39,874 bases of DNA from Acidimicrobiia bacterium (GCA_030066755.1 JASJAX010000002.1:1-39874); one strand, 5' to 3'. Shown: positions 22,690 through 29,886, counted from the first letter of the stretch. The notes: a model not told the origin generated them from the sequence alone. Translations and numbers: made by a program.

Positions 22690-24168
22690 ATGGCCGAACC
22701 CGGATGGGCAAAGGGCGACCCGATCCGCACGAGCGATGACTATCTCGAGAGCCTCCGAGGCCGGGACCTCGACGTGTGGCTGTTCGGGGAACGAGTGGAC
22801 GAGCCACTCGACCATCCGATCATCCGACCGTCGATCAACGCCATTGCGGAGACGTTCGATCTCGCCGAACGCCGGCCCGACCTCGCTACCGCCAAATCGG
22901 CGATCACCGGCGAGCGCGTGAACCGGTTCCTCCATGTCACGGAGAGTGTCGATGATGTGGTTGCCCAGAACCGGATGCAGCGAGAACTCGGCCGCCTGAC
23001 CGGCACCTGCTTCCAGCGGTGCGTGGGCATGGACGCAGTCAACTCGCTCTACTCCGTGACCTTCGACGTCGATGAGGCGCACGGCACGCAGTACCACGCA
23101 CGGTTCCGGAACTTCCTCGAGATGGCGCAGCGGCAGGGCTACGTGCTGGGTGGTGCGATGACGGACGTCAAAGGCGATCGTTCGAAAGGACCATCTGAGC
23201 AGTCGGACCCTGACCTGTTCGTCCGAATCGTCGAACGACGCGACGACGGCGTCGTCATACGGGGAGCCAAGGCGCACCAGACCGGCTGTATCAACTCCCA
23301 TTGGATCCTGGTGATGCCCACCATGCGGCTCACTGCGTCGGACCGTGACTACGCCGTCGTGTGCGCCATTCCGGTCGAAGCTTCGGGACTGACGTACATC
23401 TACGGGCGCCAGGCGTGCGATACCCGAGCGATGGAGCCCGGCAGCATCGACGTCGGAAACGCCCAGTACAGCGGGCAAGAAGCCATGATCATCATTGATG
23501 ACGTCTTCGTTCCGTGGGACAAGGTGTTCCTCGACGGTGAGCACGAGTTTGCCGCGCCGCTGGTTGAGCGTTTCACGGCGTACCACCGCAGGTCCTACGT
23601 GTGTAAGTCGGGCGTTGGAGACGTGCTCATCGGGGCGGCGGCGCTGGTCGCCGACTACAACGGTGTCGAACGGGCGTCTCACGTTCGCGACAAGCTGGTC
23701 GAGATGAACCACCTCAATGAGACGATCTACGGGACCGGCATGGCCGCCTCGCACGAGTCGTTCCGCACGGCCGCGGGGAACTACGAGAACGACGGGATGC
23801 TCGCCAATGTGTGCAAGCACCACGTAACCCGGTTTCCCTTCGAGATCGGTCGGCTCGCTCAGGACCTCGCCGGCGGGTTCGTGTCGACGCTGCCGTCGGA
23901 GGCCGAGCTCACCCACGAGCGGCTCGGACCACTGCTGGACAAGTACCTCGCCGCCAAGGACGGGGTTCCGACGGAACACCGTGTGCGGGTCCTCCGGCTC
24001 ATCGAGAACATGACGATGGGTCGCAACGCCGTCGGCTATCTGACCGAGTCGATGCACGGAGCGGGGTCGCCACAAGCGCAACGGATCCAGATTGCCCGGC
24101 TCGCCGACATGGAGGGCAAGAAGGAGGCAGCGAAACGGCTCGCCGGTATCGACGACGGGACGCGATAG
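22690..24168 (+). CDS. abfD: 4-hydroxybutyryl-CoA dehydratase / vinylacetyl-CoA isomerase-like protein
   Basis: A 492-residue flavin/[4Fe-4S] enzyme of the AbfD branch of the 4-hydroxyphenylacetate 3-hydroxylase fold. AbfD dehydrates 4-hydroxybutyryl-CoA to crotonyl-CoA. The cluster ligands are visible: C107 and C111 in TGTCFQRC, H299 in AYHRRSY, and C305. Clostridial AbfD as I recall it has C99, C103, H292 and C299, so the H-C spacing is one residue shorter here. G-A-M-T-D-x-K-G-D-R-S, R-G-A-K-A-H-Q-T-G and L-T-E-S-M-H-G-A-G-S-P-Q-A-Q-R-I also fit AbfD, not HpaB. GAGAGGAGC lies before the ATG. The pathway partners are not in the window. Confidence 0.88.
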   Translation: MAEPGWAKGDPIRTSDDYLESLRGRDLDVWLFGERVDEPLDHPIIRPSINAIAETFDLAERRPDLATAKSAITGERVNRFLHVTESVDDVVAQNRMQRELGRLTGTCFQRCVGMDAVNSLYSVTFDVDEAHGTQYHARFRNFLEMAQRQGYVLGGAMTDVKGDRSKGPSEQSDPDLFVRIVERRDDGVVIRGAKAHQTGCINSHWILVMPTMRLTASDRDYAVVCAIPVEASGLTYIYGRQACDTRAMEPGSIDVGNAQYSGQEAMIIIDDVFVPWDKVFLDGEHEFAAPLVERFTAYHRRSYVCKSGVGDVLIGAAALVADYNGVERASHVRDKLVEMNHLNETIYGTGMAASHESFRTAAGNYENDGMLANVCKHHVTRFPFEIGRLAQDLAGGFVSTLPSEAELTHERLGPLLDKYLAAKDGVPTEHRVRVLRLIENMTMGRNAVGYLTESMHGAGSPQAQRIQIARLADMEGKKEAAKRLAGIDDGTR

Positions 24169-24169
24169 C

Positions 24170-24253
24170 GTCGTCAGTCGTCAGTCGTCAGACCTGAGAC
24201 CTGAGACCTGGGACTTGCGACCTGGGACCTGCGACCTGGGACGTGAGATCTGA
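24170..24253. repeat. Heptad tandem array 6 (composite GTCGTCA + GACCTGR)
   Basis: Twelve units in one 7-bp phase: three GTCGTCA, then nine GACCTGA/GACCTGG/GACTTGC-type units. It fills nearly the whole gap between convergent stop codons (24168 and 24256). The first three units are opposite in orientation to the rest, but the phase is unbroken. Confidence 0.93.
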
Positions 24254-24255
24254 GG

Positions 24256-24963
24256 TCAGGTGTCGTGTGGCTGATCCACTTCGACCATGACCTCGGCGAG
24301 TGCCTTCCTGGTCAAGTCCGGGACGATGGCGTCCTCTGCGGGATAGCCGATGGGGAAGAGGATGAAGGGACGTTCGTTGTCGGGCCGCCCGAGGATCTTC
24401 GTCAGAAAGCGCATCGGGCTCGGGGTGTGGGTCAGCGTTGCCAGTCCGATGCGGTGCAGCGTCGAGATGAACATCCCGCACGCAATCCCGACACTCTCCT
24501 TGACGTAGTAGTTGTGCTGCTTGGTCCCGTCGTCGTGCGCGCCGTAGCGTTGCTCGAACACGACCACGATCCACGGCACGGTCTCGAGGAACGGCTTCTG
24601 CCAGTCGGTGCCGAGCGGTCGCAAGGCCTCCTGCCACTCCTCGTTCATCCGTCCCCCGAGGTAGTTCTGGCGCTCCTCGGCCTCGGCTACCTCCCGGATC
24701 CGCCGTTTGACCTCCGGGTCGCCCACGAGGACGAATGTCCACGGTTGGCGGTGGGCACCGGACGGTGCGGTGGACGCCGCTCGGATCGCGTACTCCACCG
24801 CCTCGCGTGGTACCGGGCGGTCACTGAAGTGCCGGACCGACCGCCGAGTGTCGGCTTCGGCGTAGATCGCCTTGGCGCGTTCGACGATTTCGTCTGGCTC
24901 GACGACCGGGCGGTCGTACGGAACGAACCCGGAATCGTCTCGATCCGATGGAGTAGAGGTCAT
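24256..24963 (-). CDS. Nitroreductase-fold protein, iodotyrosine deiodinase-like
   Basis: A 235-residue flavoprotein of the nitroreductase superfamily that resembles iodotyrosine deiodinase (reductive dehalogenation of halotyrosines) more than classical nitroreductases. R-R-S-V-R-H-F (40-46) and A-P-S-G-A-H-R-Q-P-W (66-75) bind FMN. The substrate-clamp residues of mammalian IYD (Glu, Tyr, Lys) have counterparts in E97, Y101 and K123, with one residue inserted between Tyr and Lys. N-Y-Y-V-K-E-S-V-G-I-A-C-G and T-H-T-P-S-P-M follow. Next to hppD, a tyrosine-catabolic gene, this supports action on halogenated tyrosine. A TAGCCT hexamer ends 6 nt before the start, so it has its own promoter. Confidence 0.85.
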   Translation of the reverse strand: MTSTPSDRDDSGFVPYDRPVVEPDEIVERAKAIYAEADTRRSVRHFSDRPVPREAVEYAIRAASTAPSGAHRQPWTFVLVGDPEVKRRIREVAEAEERQNYLGGRMNEEWQEALRPLGTDWQKPFLETVPWIVVVFEQRYGAHDDGTKQHNYYVKESVGIACGMFISTLHRIGLATLTHTPSPMRFLTKILGRPDNERPFILFPIGYPAEDAIVPDLTRKALAEVMVEVDQPHDT

Positions 24964-24969
24964 CTGGTG

Positions 24970-24975
24970 AGGCTA
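24970..24975 (-). promoter_or_regulatory. -10 hexamer TAGCCT, leaderless start
   Basis: TAGCCT on the minus strand ends 6 nt before the ATG at 24963. Confidence 0.55.
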
Positions 24976-24997
24976 GATGGAAGGGGAGTGGCGTTGC

Positions 24998-25074
24998 GGG
25001 TCGTGGGTCGCAGGTCGCAGGTCTCGGGTCGCAGGTCTCAGGTCTCAGGTCTCAGGTCTCAGGTCTCGGGTTCC
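24998..25074. repeat. Heptad tandem array 7 (AGGTCTC type)
   Basis: Eleven units in 7-bp phase: GGGTCGT, GGGTCGC, AGGTCGC, AGGTCTC, GGGTCGC, then five identical AGGTCTC and GGGTTCC. It lies between the deiodinase-like gene start and the hairpin cluster behind hppD. Confidence 0.92.
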
Positions 25075-25097
25075 AACGGGTCGACGAGTGCTGGCGT

Positions 25098-25212
25098 ACT
25101 TGCTCCGCAAGTCCGTCTGGAGTTCGCCATGCGAACTCCCACGTGCCCGAAGGGCACGCCCCCCTACCCGCGAGGACTTCGTCCTCGGCGGTACTTCCCC
25201 CCAAAGGGGGGA
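25098..25212. repeat. Cluster of five consecutive triloop hairpins after hppD
   Basis: Five perfect stems, each closing a 3-nt loop, in 115 bp: 25098-25112 (6 bp, loop TCC), 25119-25139 (9 bp, CAT), 25142-25158 (7 bp, GAA), 25171-25187 (7 bp, TTC), 25196-25212 (7 bp including TCCCCCC, loop AAA). The last is 15 bp beyond the hppD stop, so on the minus strand they form the 3' UTR of hppD, followed by heptad array 7. No T-tracts. Terminator, mRNA-stabilising or protein-binding roles are all possible. Confidence 0.8.
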
Positions 25213-25227
25213 CTGTCCGCCCCGTGC

Positions 25228-26328
25228 CTACAGATTGCCGCGCAGGGCTTGGTCGCGTTCGATGGCTTCGAACAGGGCTTGGAAGTTGCCGACGCCAAAA
25301 CCACGGGAACCGTGACGCTCGATGATCTCGTAGAAGACCGTCGGTCGGTCCTGGACTGCCTTCGTGAAGATCTGCAACAGGTAGCCCTCGTCGTCCTGGT
25401 CGGCGAGGATGCCCAGCTCGGCGAGTTCCTCGAGGTCGGCGTCGATGGTCGACCAATCGAGACGACTCCGGAGATCGTCGTAGTACGTCTTCGGAGTCGT
25501 GAGGAACCGCACCCCGGCTTCTCGCATCCTGCGCACCGTGGCCACGATGTCGTCGGTGGCGAGCGCCATGTGCTGCACCCCGGCCGAGCCGTAGAAGTCG
25601 AGATACTCCTCGATCTGGCTCTTCTTCTTGCCGTCGGCCGGCTCGTTGATCGGCAGCTTGATCCGTCCGTTGCCATCCCACAGCACCTTGGACATGAGTG
25701 CGGTGTACTCGGTGGCGATCTGCTCGTCGTTGAAGTGGTGGAGCTGCGTGAAGCCCATGATGTTGGCGTAGTAGGCCGCCCACTGGTCCATCTCGCCGAG
25801 GTCGACGTTGCAGACGACATGATCGACGAACTGCAGGCCCATTGGATCGGCCGGGCGCTGGTGCTTCGTCGGCTTGTAACCGGGCGCGTAGACACCCGAG
25901 TAGTTCGAGCGGTCCACGAACGTGTGGATCGTCTCGCCGTACGCCTTGATTGCAGCCATCACGATCTTGCCGTGCTCGTCTTCGACCACATACGGCTCGC
26001 GGTGGGGTTCGGCCCCACGCTCCACCGCAATGCGGAACGCCTCCTCGGCATCCGGCACGGTGAAGGCCACATCTTTCACACCATCCCCGTGACGGGCGTG
26101 GTGCTGGACAATGGGGGAGTCCGCAGTCAGGCCGGCGGTCATCACGAAACGGATCCCGTTCTGCTCGAGTACATAGGAGCAGCGGTCGCGTGTGCCATGC
26201 TCGGGGCCGGCATAGGCAACGACATCGAAGCCGTAGGCAGTGCGGTAGTAGTGCGCGGCCTGGCGTGCGTTGCCCACGTAGAACTCGATGGCGTCGTAGC
26301 CGAGGATCGGCATGAGGTCGCTGGTCAT
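25228..26328 (-). CDS. hppD: 4-hydroxyphenylpyruvate dioxygenase
   Basis: Fe(II) dioxygenase that turns 4-hydroxyphenylpyruvate into homogentisate in tyrosine catabolism, 366 residues. It has two vicinal-oxygen-chelate domains. The iron ligands lie in the C-terminal one: H170 (F-V-D-H-V-V), H253 (V-Q-H-M-A-L) and E334 (F-Y-E-I-I-E-R). The C-terminal G-F-G-V-G-N-F-Q-A-L-F-E-A-I-E lid is intact. A GAGGGAGAG ribosome-binding site precedes the ATG. An Lrp-type gene is divergent; the deiodinase-like gene is downstream on the same strand. Homogentisate dioxygenase is not in the window. Confidence 0.97.
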   Translation of the reverse strand: MTSDLMPILGYDAIEFYVGNARQAAHYYRTAYGFDVVAYAGPEHGTRDRCSYVLEQNGIRFVMTAGLTADSPIVQHHARHGDGVKDVAFTVPDAEEAFRIAVERGAEPHREPYVVEDEHGKIVMAAIKAYGETIHTFVDRSNYSGVYAPGYKPTKHQRPADPMGLQFVDHVVCNVDLGEMDQWAAYYANIMGFTQLHHFNDEQIATEYTALMSKVLWDGNGRIKLPINEPADGKKKSQIEEYLDFYGSAGVQHMALATDDIVATVRRMREAGVRFLTTPKTYYDDLRSRLDWSTIDADLEELAELGILADQDDEGYLLQIFTKAVQDRPTVFYEIIERHGSRGFGVGNFQALFEAIERDQALRGNL

Positions 26329-26354
26329 GTGCTCTCCCTCTCAGCGTCTGGTTG

Positions 26355-26455
26355 AACGAACGGTTGTGCGATACTTCACAATGTCGTGCGTTCTGCCCAG
26401 TGATCATGGACTGGGTAGGGCGTATGCGCAACGGAACCAACTGAAGCTGTACAAT
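26355..26455. promoter_or_regulatory. Divergent hppD / lrp promoter region
   Basis: A TACAAT hexamer at 26450-26455 is a good -10 for the lrp gene, with a ~24-nt leader. AACGAACG at 26355-26362 (in AACGAACGGTT) repeats the 8-bp half-site of the paa operator palindrome. No clear hppD -10 was identified. Lrp proteins often act on the divergent gene, so this 157-bp gap is the likely control point. Confidence 0.4.
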
Positions 26456-26485
26456 CCGCTCATTCGATGACCCAGGAGGGCGGCG

Positions 26486-27010
26486 TTGACTGTGCACAGT
26501 GCGGAGACTCCAGAGGCATCGGCGATCGATGCGCTCGATGGGCGCATCATCCGACAGCTCGCCGACGAGCCGCGTATCGGCATGTTGGAGCTCTCTCGAC
26601 GTCTCGGCATCGCCCGGGGAACCGCCACGGCCCGGTTGGAGAAGCTCCAGCGGAGAGGTGTCATCACCGGGTTCGGTCCCGAGATCGACCTCCGAGCGTT
26701 GGGATTCCCCGTCACGGCATTCGTCACGATTGAGGTCAGCCAGGGCCAACTCGCCACCGTGACGGCTCCGCTCCGTGCGGTACCGGAGGTCATCGAGGCC
26801 CACGTCATCGCCGGACAGGGCGACCTCCTGGTGCGCCTGGCGGCTCGCTCGAACGATCACCTGATGGAGGTGCTCGAGCACATCCTCTCGTTGCCCGAGA
26901 TCGACCGGGGCGCCACGGCGATCGCCCTCGCCGAGCAGGTGCCCCTGCGCACGATGCCGCTCGTCGAGCAAGCCGCGGGGCTGGGCGGCGGCTCCGCCGC
27001 CGACCAGTAG
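26486..27010 (+). CDS. Lrp/AsnC-family transcriptional regulator
   Basis: A 174-residue regulator with an N-terminal winged HTH (residues ~12-58: A-L-D-G-R-I-I-R-Q-L-A-D-E-P-R, then G-T-A-T-A-R-L-E-K-L-Q-R-R-G-V-I) and a C-terminal RAM/AsnC ligand-binding domain (G-Q-G-D-L-L-V-R-L-A). The start is a TTG with AGGAGGG about 6 bases upstream. The C-terminus is longer than the classic ~150 residues, with an A/G-rich tail encoded over a GC hairpin. Divergent from hppD, it probably responds to an aromatic amino acid and controls tyrosine breakdown. Confidence 0.9.
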   Translation: MTVHSAETPEASAIDALDGRIIRQLADEPRIGMLELSRRLGIARGTATARLEKLQRRGVITGFGPEIDLRALGFPVTAFVTIEVSQGQLATVTAPLRAVPEVIEAHVIAGQGDLLVRLAARSNDHLMEVLEHILSLPEIDRGATAIALAEQVPLRTMPLVEQAAGLGGGSAADQ

Positions 27011-27043
27011 CGGTGCGCCGTCGATCGGGCGCGGGCTACGCCG

Positions 27044-27071
27044 CTGACGACTGACGACTGACGACTGATTG
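27044..27071. repeat. Heptad tandem array 8 (CTGACGA type)
   Basis: Four units: CTGACGA three times, then CTGATTG, ending 3 bp before the convergent gene's stop. Same type as the first three units of array 6, in the opposite orientation. Confidence 0.85.
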
Positions 27072-27074
27072 CTC

Positions 27075-28400
27075 CTATTCCACAATCCCGTCGAAGTCGA
27101 TCGACTGGAGCCAGATCGCTCCGGGCTGGCCGGTGCGTGAGCGGACCCACGTCGCCGTCGTGGCGGCGGTGGGTCGGCTCCATACCATTGGCCGCGGGTA
27201 CGCCGTCCCGACTCCACCAGAGCTGTTGGTGACCACCGTGAATCTCGTACCGGTCGTCGAGCGGAGTGTTCCTGAGTTGTCGTAGGTCTCTGATCCAGCG
27301 GCCCCGTCGATTGTGAGGGTGCCGGTTGCGCTCGAAGTCGGGATTCCTGTTCCGTTGTATGTGCCGAATCGGTAGTCGACGGCCAGGTCGGGGTGGCTGT
27401 GGACATACACGGCGGCAGTTCGATTGTCACCGTATTGGGCCGACACAGCGATGCTCGACTCGGTGGCGTTCTGCGTCACGCCGTTGCCGAGCGTGAAGAT
27501 CTGACCCTCCCAGCCATCGCCCAGACCGTTGTCTGCGGTCCGCCCGTACGCAAGCACAAACGTCTCGGCTCGGGCTACGGGGGCGATGGCTGCGGTGACG
27601 TAGTTCCCCGTCTGATCCGAGCCCCCACCGCCGCCCGTTCCGCTGAGCGTGGTCTGCTGGATCGACCAATCGGCGCCCCACTCGACGACGTAGGTGGAGA
27701 ACGTCGTGGTGCCCGAGAGCTGCCCGCCGCCGCCGGTCTGTCGGGTGTAGGTGACGCTGTCTGAGCCGGAAGGCACGATGGTGGCCCATGCGGTGTTGTG
27801 ATGGTTCCGGTTGCCGGTCGTTGCCGTCGCCCCTCCGCCGCGGATGCCGCCGTACAGGCCGACTTGGTTGAGGTCAGTCCAGTTCGTTGCGCTGGTTGCG
27901 GAGGTCGAAGCCACACCAGGTCCCATCGACGTCTGGACCACGTCGAGGAGGCGGAACCCCGACCCAGCACTATCGGCGAGGCTCTCGACGACCGTCACCT
28001 GACCCTGCCAGTTGCCGCCGCCGTTGACCCGTGCGAGGCGCAGCTGTGAGGCACCGGTGGAAGAGGCGAAGTTGCCGTGCGGGTCGGCATCGACCCTGGC
28101 GTAGTTCTGGCTCGGAGTGCGGTTTCCGCCATTGCTGCCGTTTCCGGCGCCGCCGCGGAGGACGACGAAGTAGTCGGTGGCGAGCGGGTTGTTCAAGGAG
28201 ATGGTGTACGACGTGCCGGAGAACTCGCCTGACCGGATTTCGTAGGTCGTGACTCGAAACACTCGGCTCAGGATCGCAGCCGTGAAGCTGTTGGCGTCGT
28301 TGTCGGCGGTGTCGGAGAAGTTGGCGCCCGAGATCGGCAGCATCGCAACGGCCGCCATGGCGGCGATCACGGTGAGCACGGCGAAGCGGGGGCCTCGCAT
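27075..28400 (-). CDS. Secreted surface protein downstream of SipW-type signal peptidase
   Basis: A 441-residue secreted protein of unknown function. The N-terminal signal segment (residues 8-26) ends in A-N-F-S-D-T-A-D-N-D-A-N-S-F-T-A-A, the pattern of SipW-processed TasA/camelysin precursors. The mature part is rich in G, S, T, N and tandem beta-type motifs, including several G-G-G runs, with few Lys and no Cys seen, as in extracellular beta-sandwich or fibre proteins. The start overlaps the signal peptidase stop (TGATG), so the peptidase likely processes it. Probable matrix or pilus-like component. Confidence 0.72.
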   Translation of the reverse strand: MRGPRFAVLTVIAAMAAVAMLPISGANFSDTADNDANSFTAAILSRVFRVTTYEIRSGEFSGTSYTISLNNPLATDYFVVLRGGAGNGSNGGNRTPSQNYARVDADPHGNFASSTGASQLRLARVNGGGNWQGQVTVVESLADSAGSGFRLLDVVQTSMGPGVASTSATSATNWTDLNQVGLYGGIRGGGATATTGNRNHHNTAWATIVPSGSDSVTYTRQTGGGGQLSGTTTFSTYVVEWGADWSIQQTTLSGTGGGGGSDQTGNYVTAAIAPVARAETFVLAYGRTADNGLGDGWEGQIFTLGNGVTQNATESSIAVSAQYGDNRTAAVYVHSHPDLAVDYRFGTYNGTGIPTSSATGTLTIDGAAGSETYDNSGTLRSTTGTRFTVVTNSSGGVGTAYPRPMVWSRPTAATTATWVRSRTGQPGAIWLQSIDFDGIVE

Positions 28401-29140
28401 CAGCCCGTCTCCTCAGCGGCGGTCTCTTCTGCCGTCTCCTCGAGCGGCAGGTTGCGGAGATCACCGGTCGCGATCGAACGCCAGGCGGGCGACACGGCGA
28501 CCGGCCGGGGCGCAGCGTCGGGCAGCGGCTCGGGCCGGATCGTGAGATCGGCCTCCTCGTCCTCGATCCGCCACGGGTTGTGAACCTCGAGGATGGCGAA
28601 CGCACTGAAGCGGATTGCGAGACCCATGACGGCGATGGCTGCGGCAAGGGCGAGCCAATTCCCCTGGGCGATCCACGCCCGGGGGAGAGCGACGAACGGG
28701 ACGAGGATGCGGCCGACCGCCTGTACTCGGCTTGGTGACACCGGGGTCGAGTCGGCGCCGCGGTTGGCATCGCCCTGAGTGATGTACTCGCCGGCGGGCG
28801 TGAGTCCAACGATTCGATGGGTCAGAAGATCGCCGGTGACGGGGTCGTCAAAAACGATCACCGTCCCCGGGCCGAGACCGACGCCATCGTGGTTGGATGC
28901 GATCACAACATCGCCGGCTCGGATCACCGGCTCCATCGAACCGGAGATGATCGACGCCGATTGCCATCCGGGCACGATGAGTGGGAGCAGGGCCATCACC
29001 GCAAGGGTCCCGAACATGATGACCACGATGAGGGCTGCGAGACCGGCGTAGAACCGTCCCTTTGGCGGGGTCCCGACGCGCACATCCGGATCAGGAAGTG
29101 GCTCCTGACCCGGATGCAGCGACGGACGTTCGCGTGTCAT
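28400..29140 (-). CDS. sipW: Signal peptidase I, SipW/ER type
   Basis: A 246-residue membrane serine peptidase of family S26B. Catalytic S68 is in S-G-S-M-E-P, and the general-base position carries H108 (L-L-T-H-R-I-V-G) rather than the Lys of bacterial type I, the mark of SipW-like enzymes. Helices lie at residues 31-53 and ~161-184, giving two spans with the active site outside. A C-terminal cytosolic tail of ~55 residues is acidic at the end (E-E-T-A-E-E-T-A-A-E-E). It lies between two genes for SipW-type precursors and overlaps the second. Confidence 0.9.
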   Translation of the reverse strand: MTRERPSLHPGQEPLPDPDVRVGTPPKGRFYAGLAALIVVIMFGTLAVMALLPLIVPGWQSASIISGSMEPVIRAGDVVIASNHDGVGLGPGTVIVFDDPVTGDLLTHRIVGLTPAGEYITQGDANRGADSTPVSPSRVQAVGRILVPFVALPRAWIAQGNWLALAAAIAVMGLAIRFSAFAILEVHNPWRIEDEEADLTIRPEPLPDAAPRPVAVSPAWRSIATGDLRNLPLEETAEETAAEETG

Positions 29141-29162
29141 CTCACCGTGGCGCAGTCACCGG

Positions 29163-29741
29163 TCAGCTGTTCTGCGCCTCCCAAGTGAAGTCAACGGTCG
29201 CATCCAGCCCTTGTGCGGCGTTGTCGTCCTGCAAGGTCACGACGACCCGGTACCACTGGGACTCGCCGGTGGCAGCGGGTGCCCAGGTGCCGGCGCCGGA
29301 CGCGAAGTCCGTTGATGCCGCGGCGAACGCCGCGAGGGTGCCACCGGTCGTGAGCGTCTCGGCCGACGTGAAGCCAGTGCAGTCACCGAACGCCGCAGCG
29401 CCGCTGCCGCGTTCGACGGTGAGGTCGAGATAGCCGGCGAGCCCGCTGCCTCCGAGATCGCCGGGTGCCACATAGAGCACCACGTCGGCGGGGGTCAACG
29501 AGCCGTCGTAGGTGACTTCGATGCAGCTCTCGACCGTGTCGTTCGGTGCCATGTCGGACACGCTGAACATCGCCGCATCGAGGTCGTTGTCGGTGAGGAC
29601 GACGTCGCCTGCGGCGAAGTCGTTGTTGGGGTTCACCGTGGTGTCGCTGAAGGCCGCTCGCGACGTGGTCACGACGAGGACACTCGCCATGAGAACCGCC
29701 GTCACGGCCGCGCCCAGGCGCTGGGTGAGTACCGCGTTCAT
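29163..29741 (-). CDS. TasA/camelysin-like secreted protein
   Basis: A 192-residue precursor with an N-terminal hydrophobic signal and the junction A-A-F-S-D-T-T-V-N-P-N-N-D-F-A-A-G-D-V-V-L-T-D-N-D, typical of TasA/camelysin-type proteins cut by SipW. The mature part is a predicted beta-sandwich with two cysteines (in S-C-I-E-V and D-C-T-G-F) that may pair. I placed the start at the ATG 25 codons inside the open frame because GGAGGAGA lies 5 bp before it. First gene of a three-gene secretion operon; the peptidase gene follows 22 bp later. Confidence 0.82.
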   Translation of the reverse strand: MNAVLTQRLGAAVTAVLMASVLVVTTSRAAFSDTTVNPNNDFAAGDVVLTDNDLDAAMFSVSDMAPNDTVESCIEVTYDGSLTPADVVLYVAPGDLGGSGLAGYLDLTVERGSGAAAFGDCTGFTSAETLTTGGTLAAFAAASTDFASGAGTWAPAATGESQWYRVVVTLQDDNAAQGLDATVDFTWEAQNS

Positions 29742-29844
29742 TCCGTTCTCCTCCAGAGAAGTCGAGGAATACTCTCTGTTGTCAACGGCATCGGCAGGTG
29801 GTTCTGGAGACATAATCCGCCAGTTTCTGGGGGGACTAGTCAGG

Positions 29845-29857
29845 CGGCCTTCGGCCG
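29845..29857. terminator. Triloop hairpin CGGCC-TTC-GGCCG
   Basis: Perfect 5-bp stem with a TTC loop (GAA on the other strand) joined directly to heptad array 9, downstream of the minus-strand GNAT gene. Confidence 0.5.
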
Positions 29858-29858
29858 A

Positions 29859-29886
29859 GTACTGAGTACCAAGTACTGAGTACTGA
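29859..29886. repeat. Heptad tandem array 9 (GTACTGA type)
   Basis: Four units: GTACTGA, GTACCAA, GTACTGA, GTACTGA, flanked by the triloop hairpin on one side and CGGCTC/GAGCCG around the GNAT stop on the other. It is the inverse of arrays 1 and 4. Confidence 0.85.

Noticed and set aside
22690-24168. 4-hydroxyphenylacetate 3-monooxygenase (HpaB)
   Set aside because: Same fold, and tempting next to hppD, but the C-x3-C and His/Cys iron-sulfur ligands and several signature blocks are those of AbfD; HpaB has no cluster.
25098-25212. tRNA or a known structured RNA (riboswitch, tmRNA)
   Set aside because: Stems do not form a cloverleaf, there is no CCA or T-loop sequence, and each hairpin stands alone.
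24265-26355. A 696-codon plus-strand frame across the deiodinase-like gene, array 7, hairpins and hppD
   Set aside because: It runs through repeats and antisense to two genes with intact active sites; no domain seen.
26950-27003. GC-rich inverted repeat near the 3' end of lrp as a terminator
   Set aside because: GGCGGC/GCCGCC lies inside the coding region as Gly/Ala codons; it could act at the RNA level, but codon bias alone explains it.
25052-27430. A 792-codon minus-strand frame over hppD, its promoter and lrp
   Set aside because: It crosses a divergent promoter and two good genes in the wrong frames; composition is Arg/Pro-rich.
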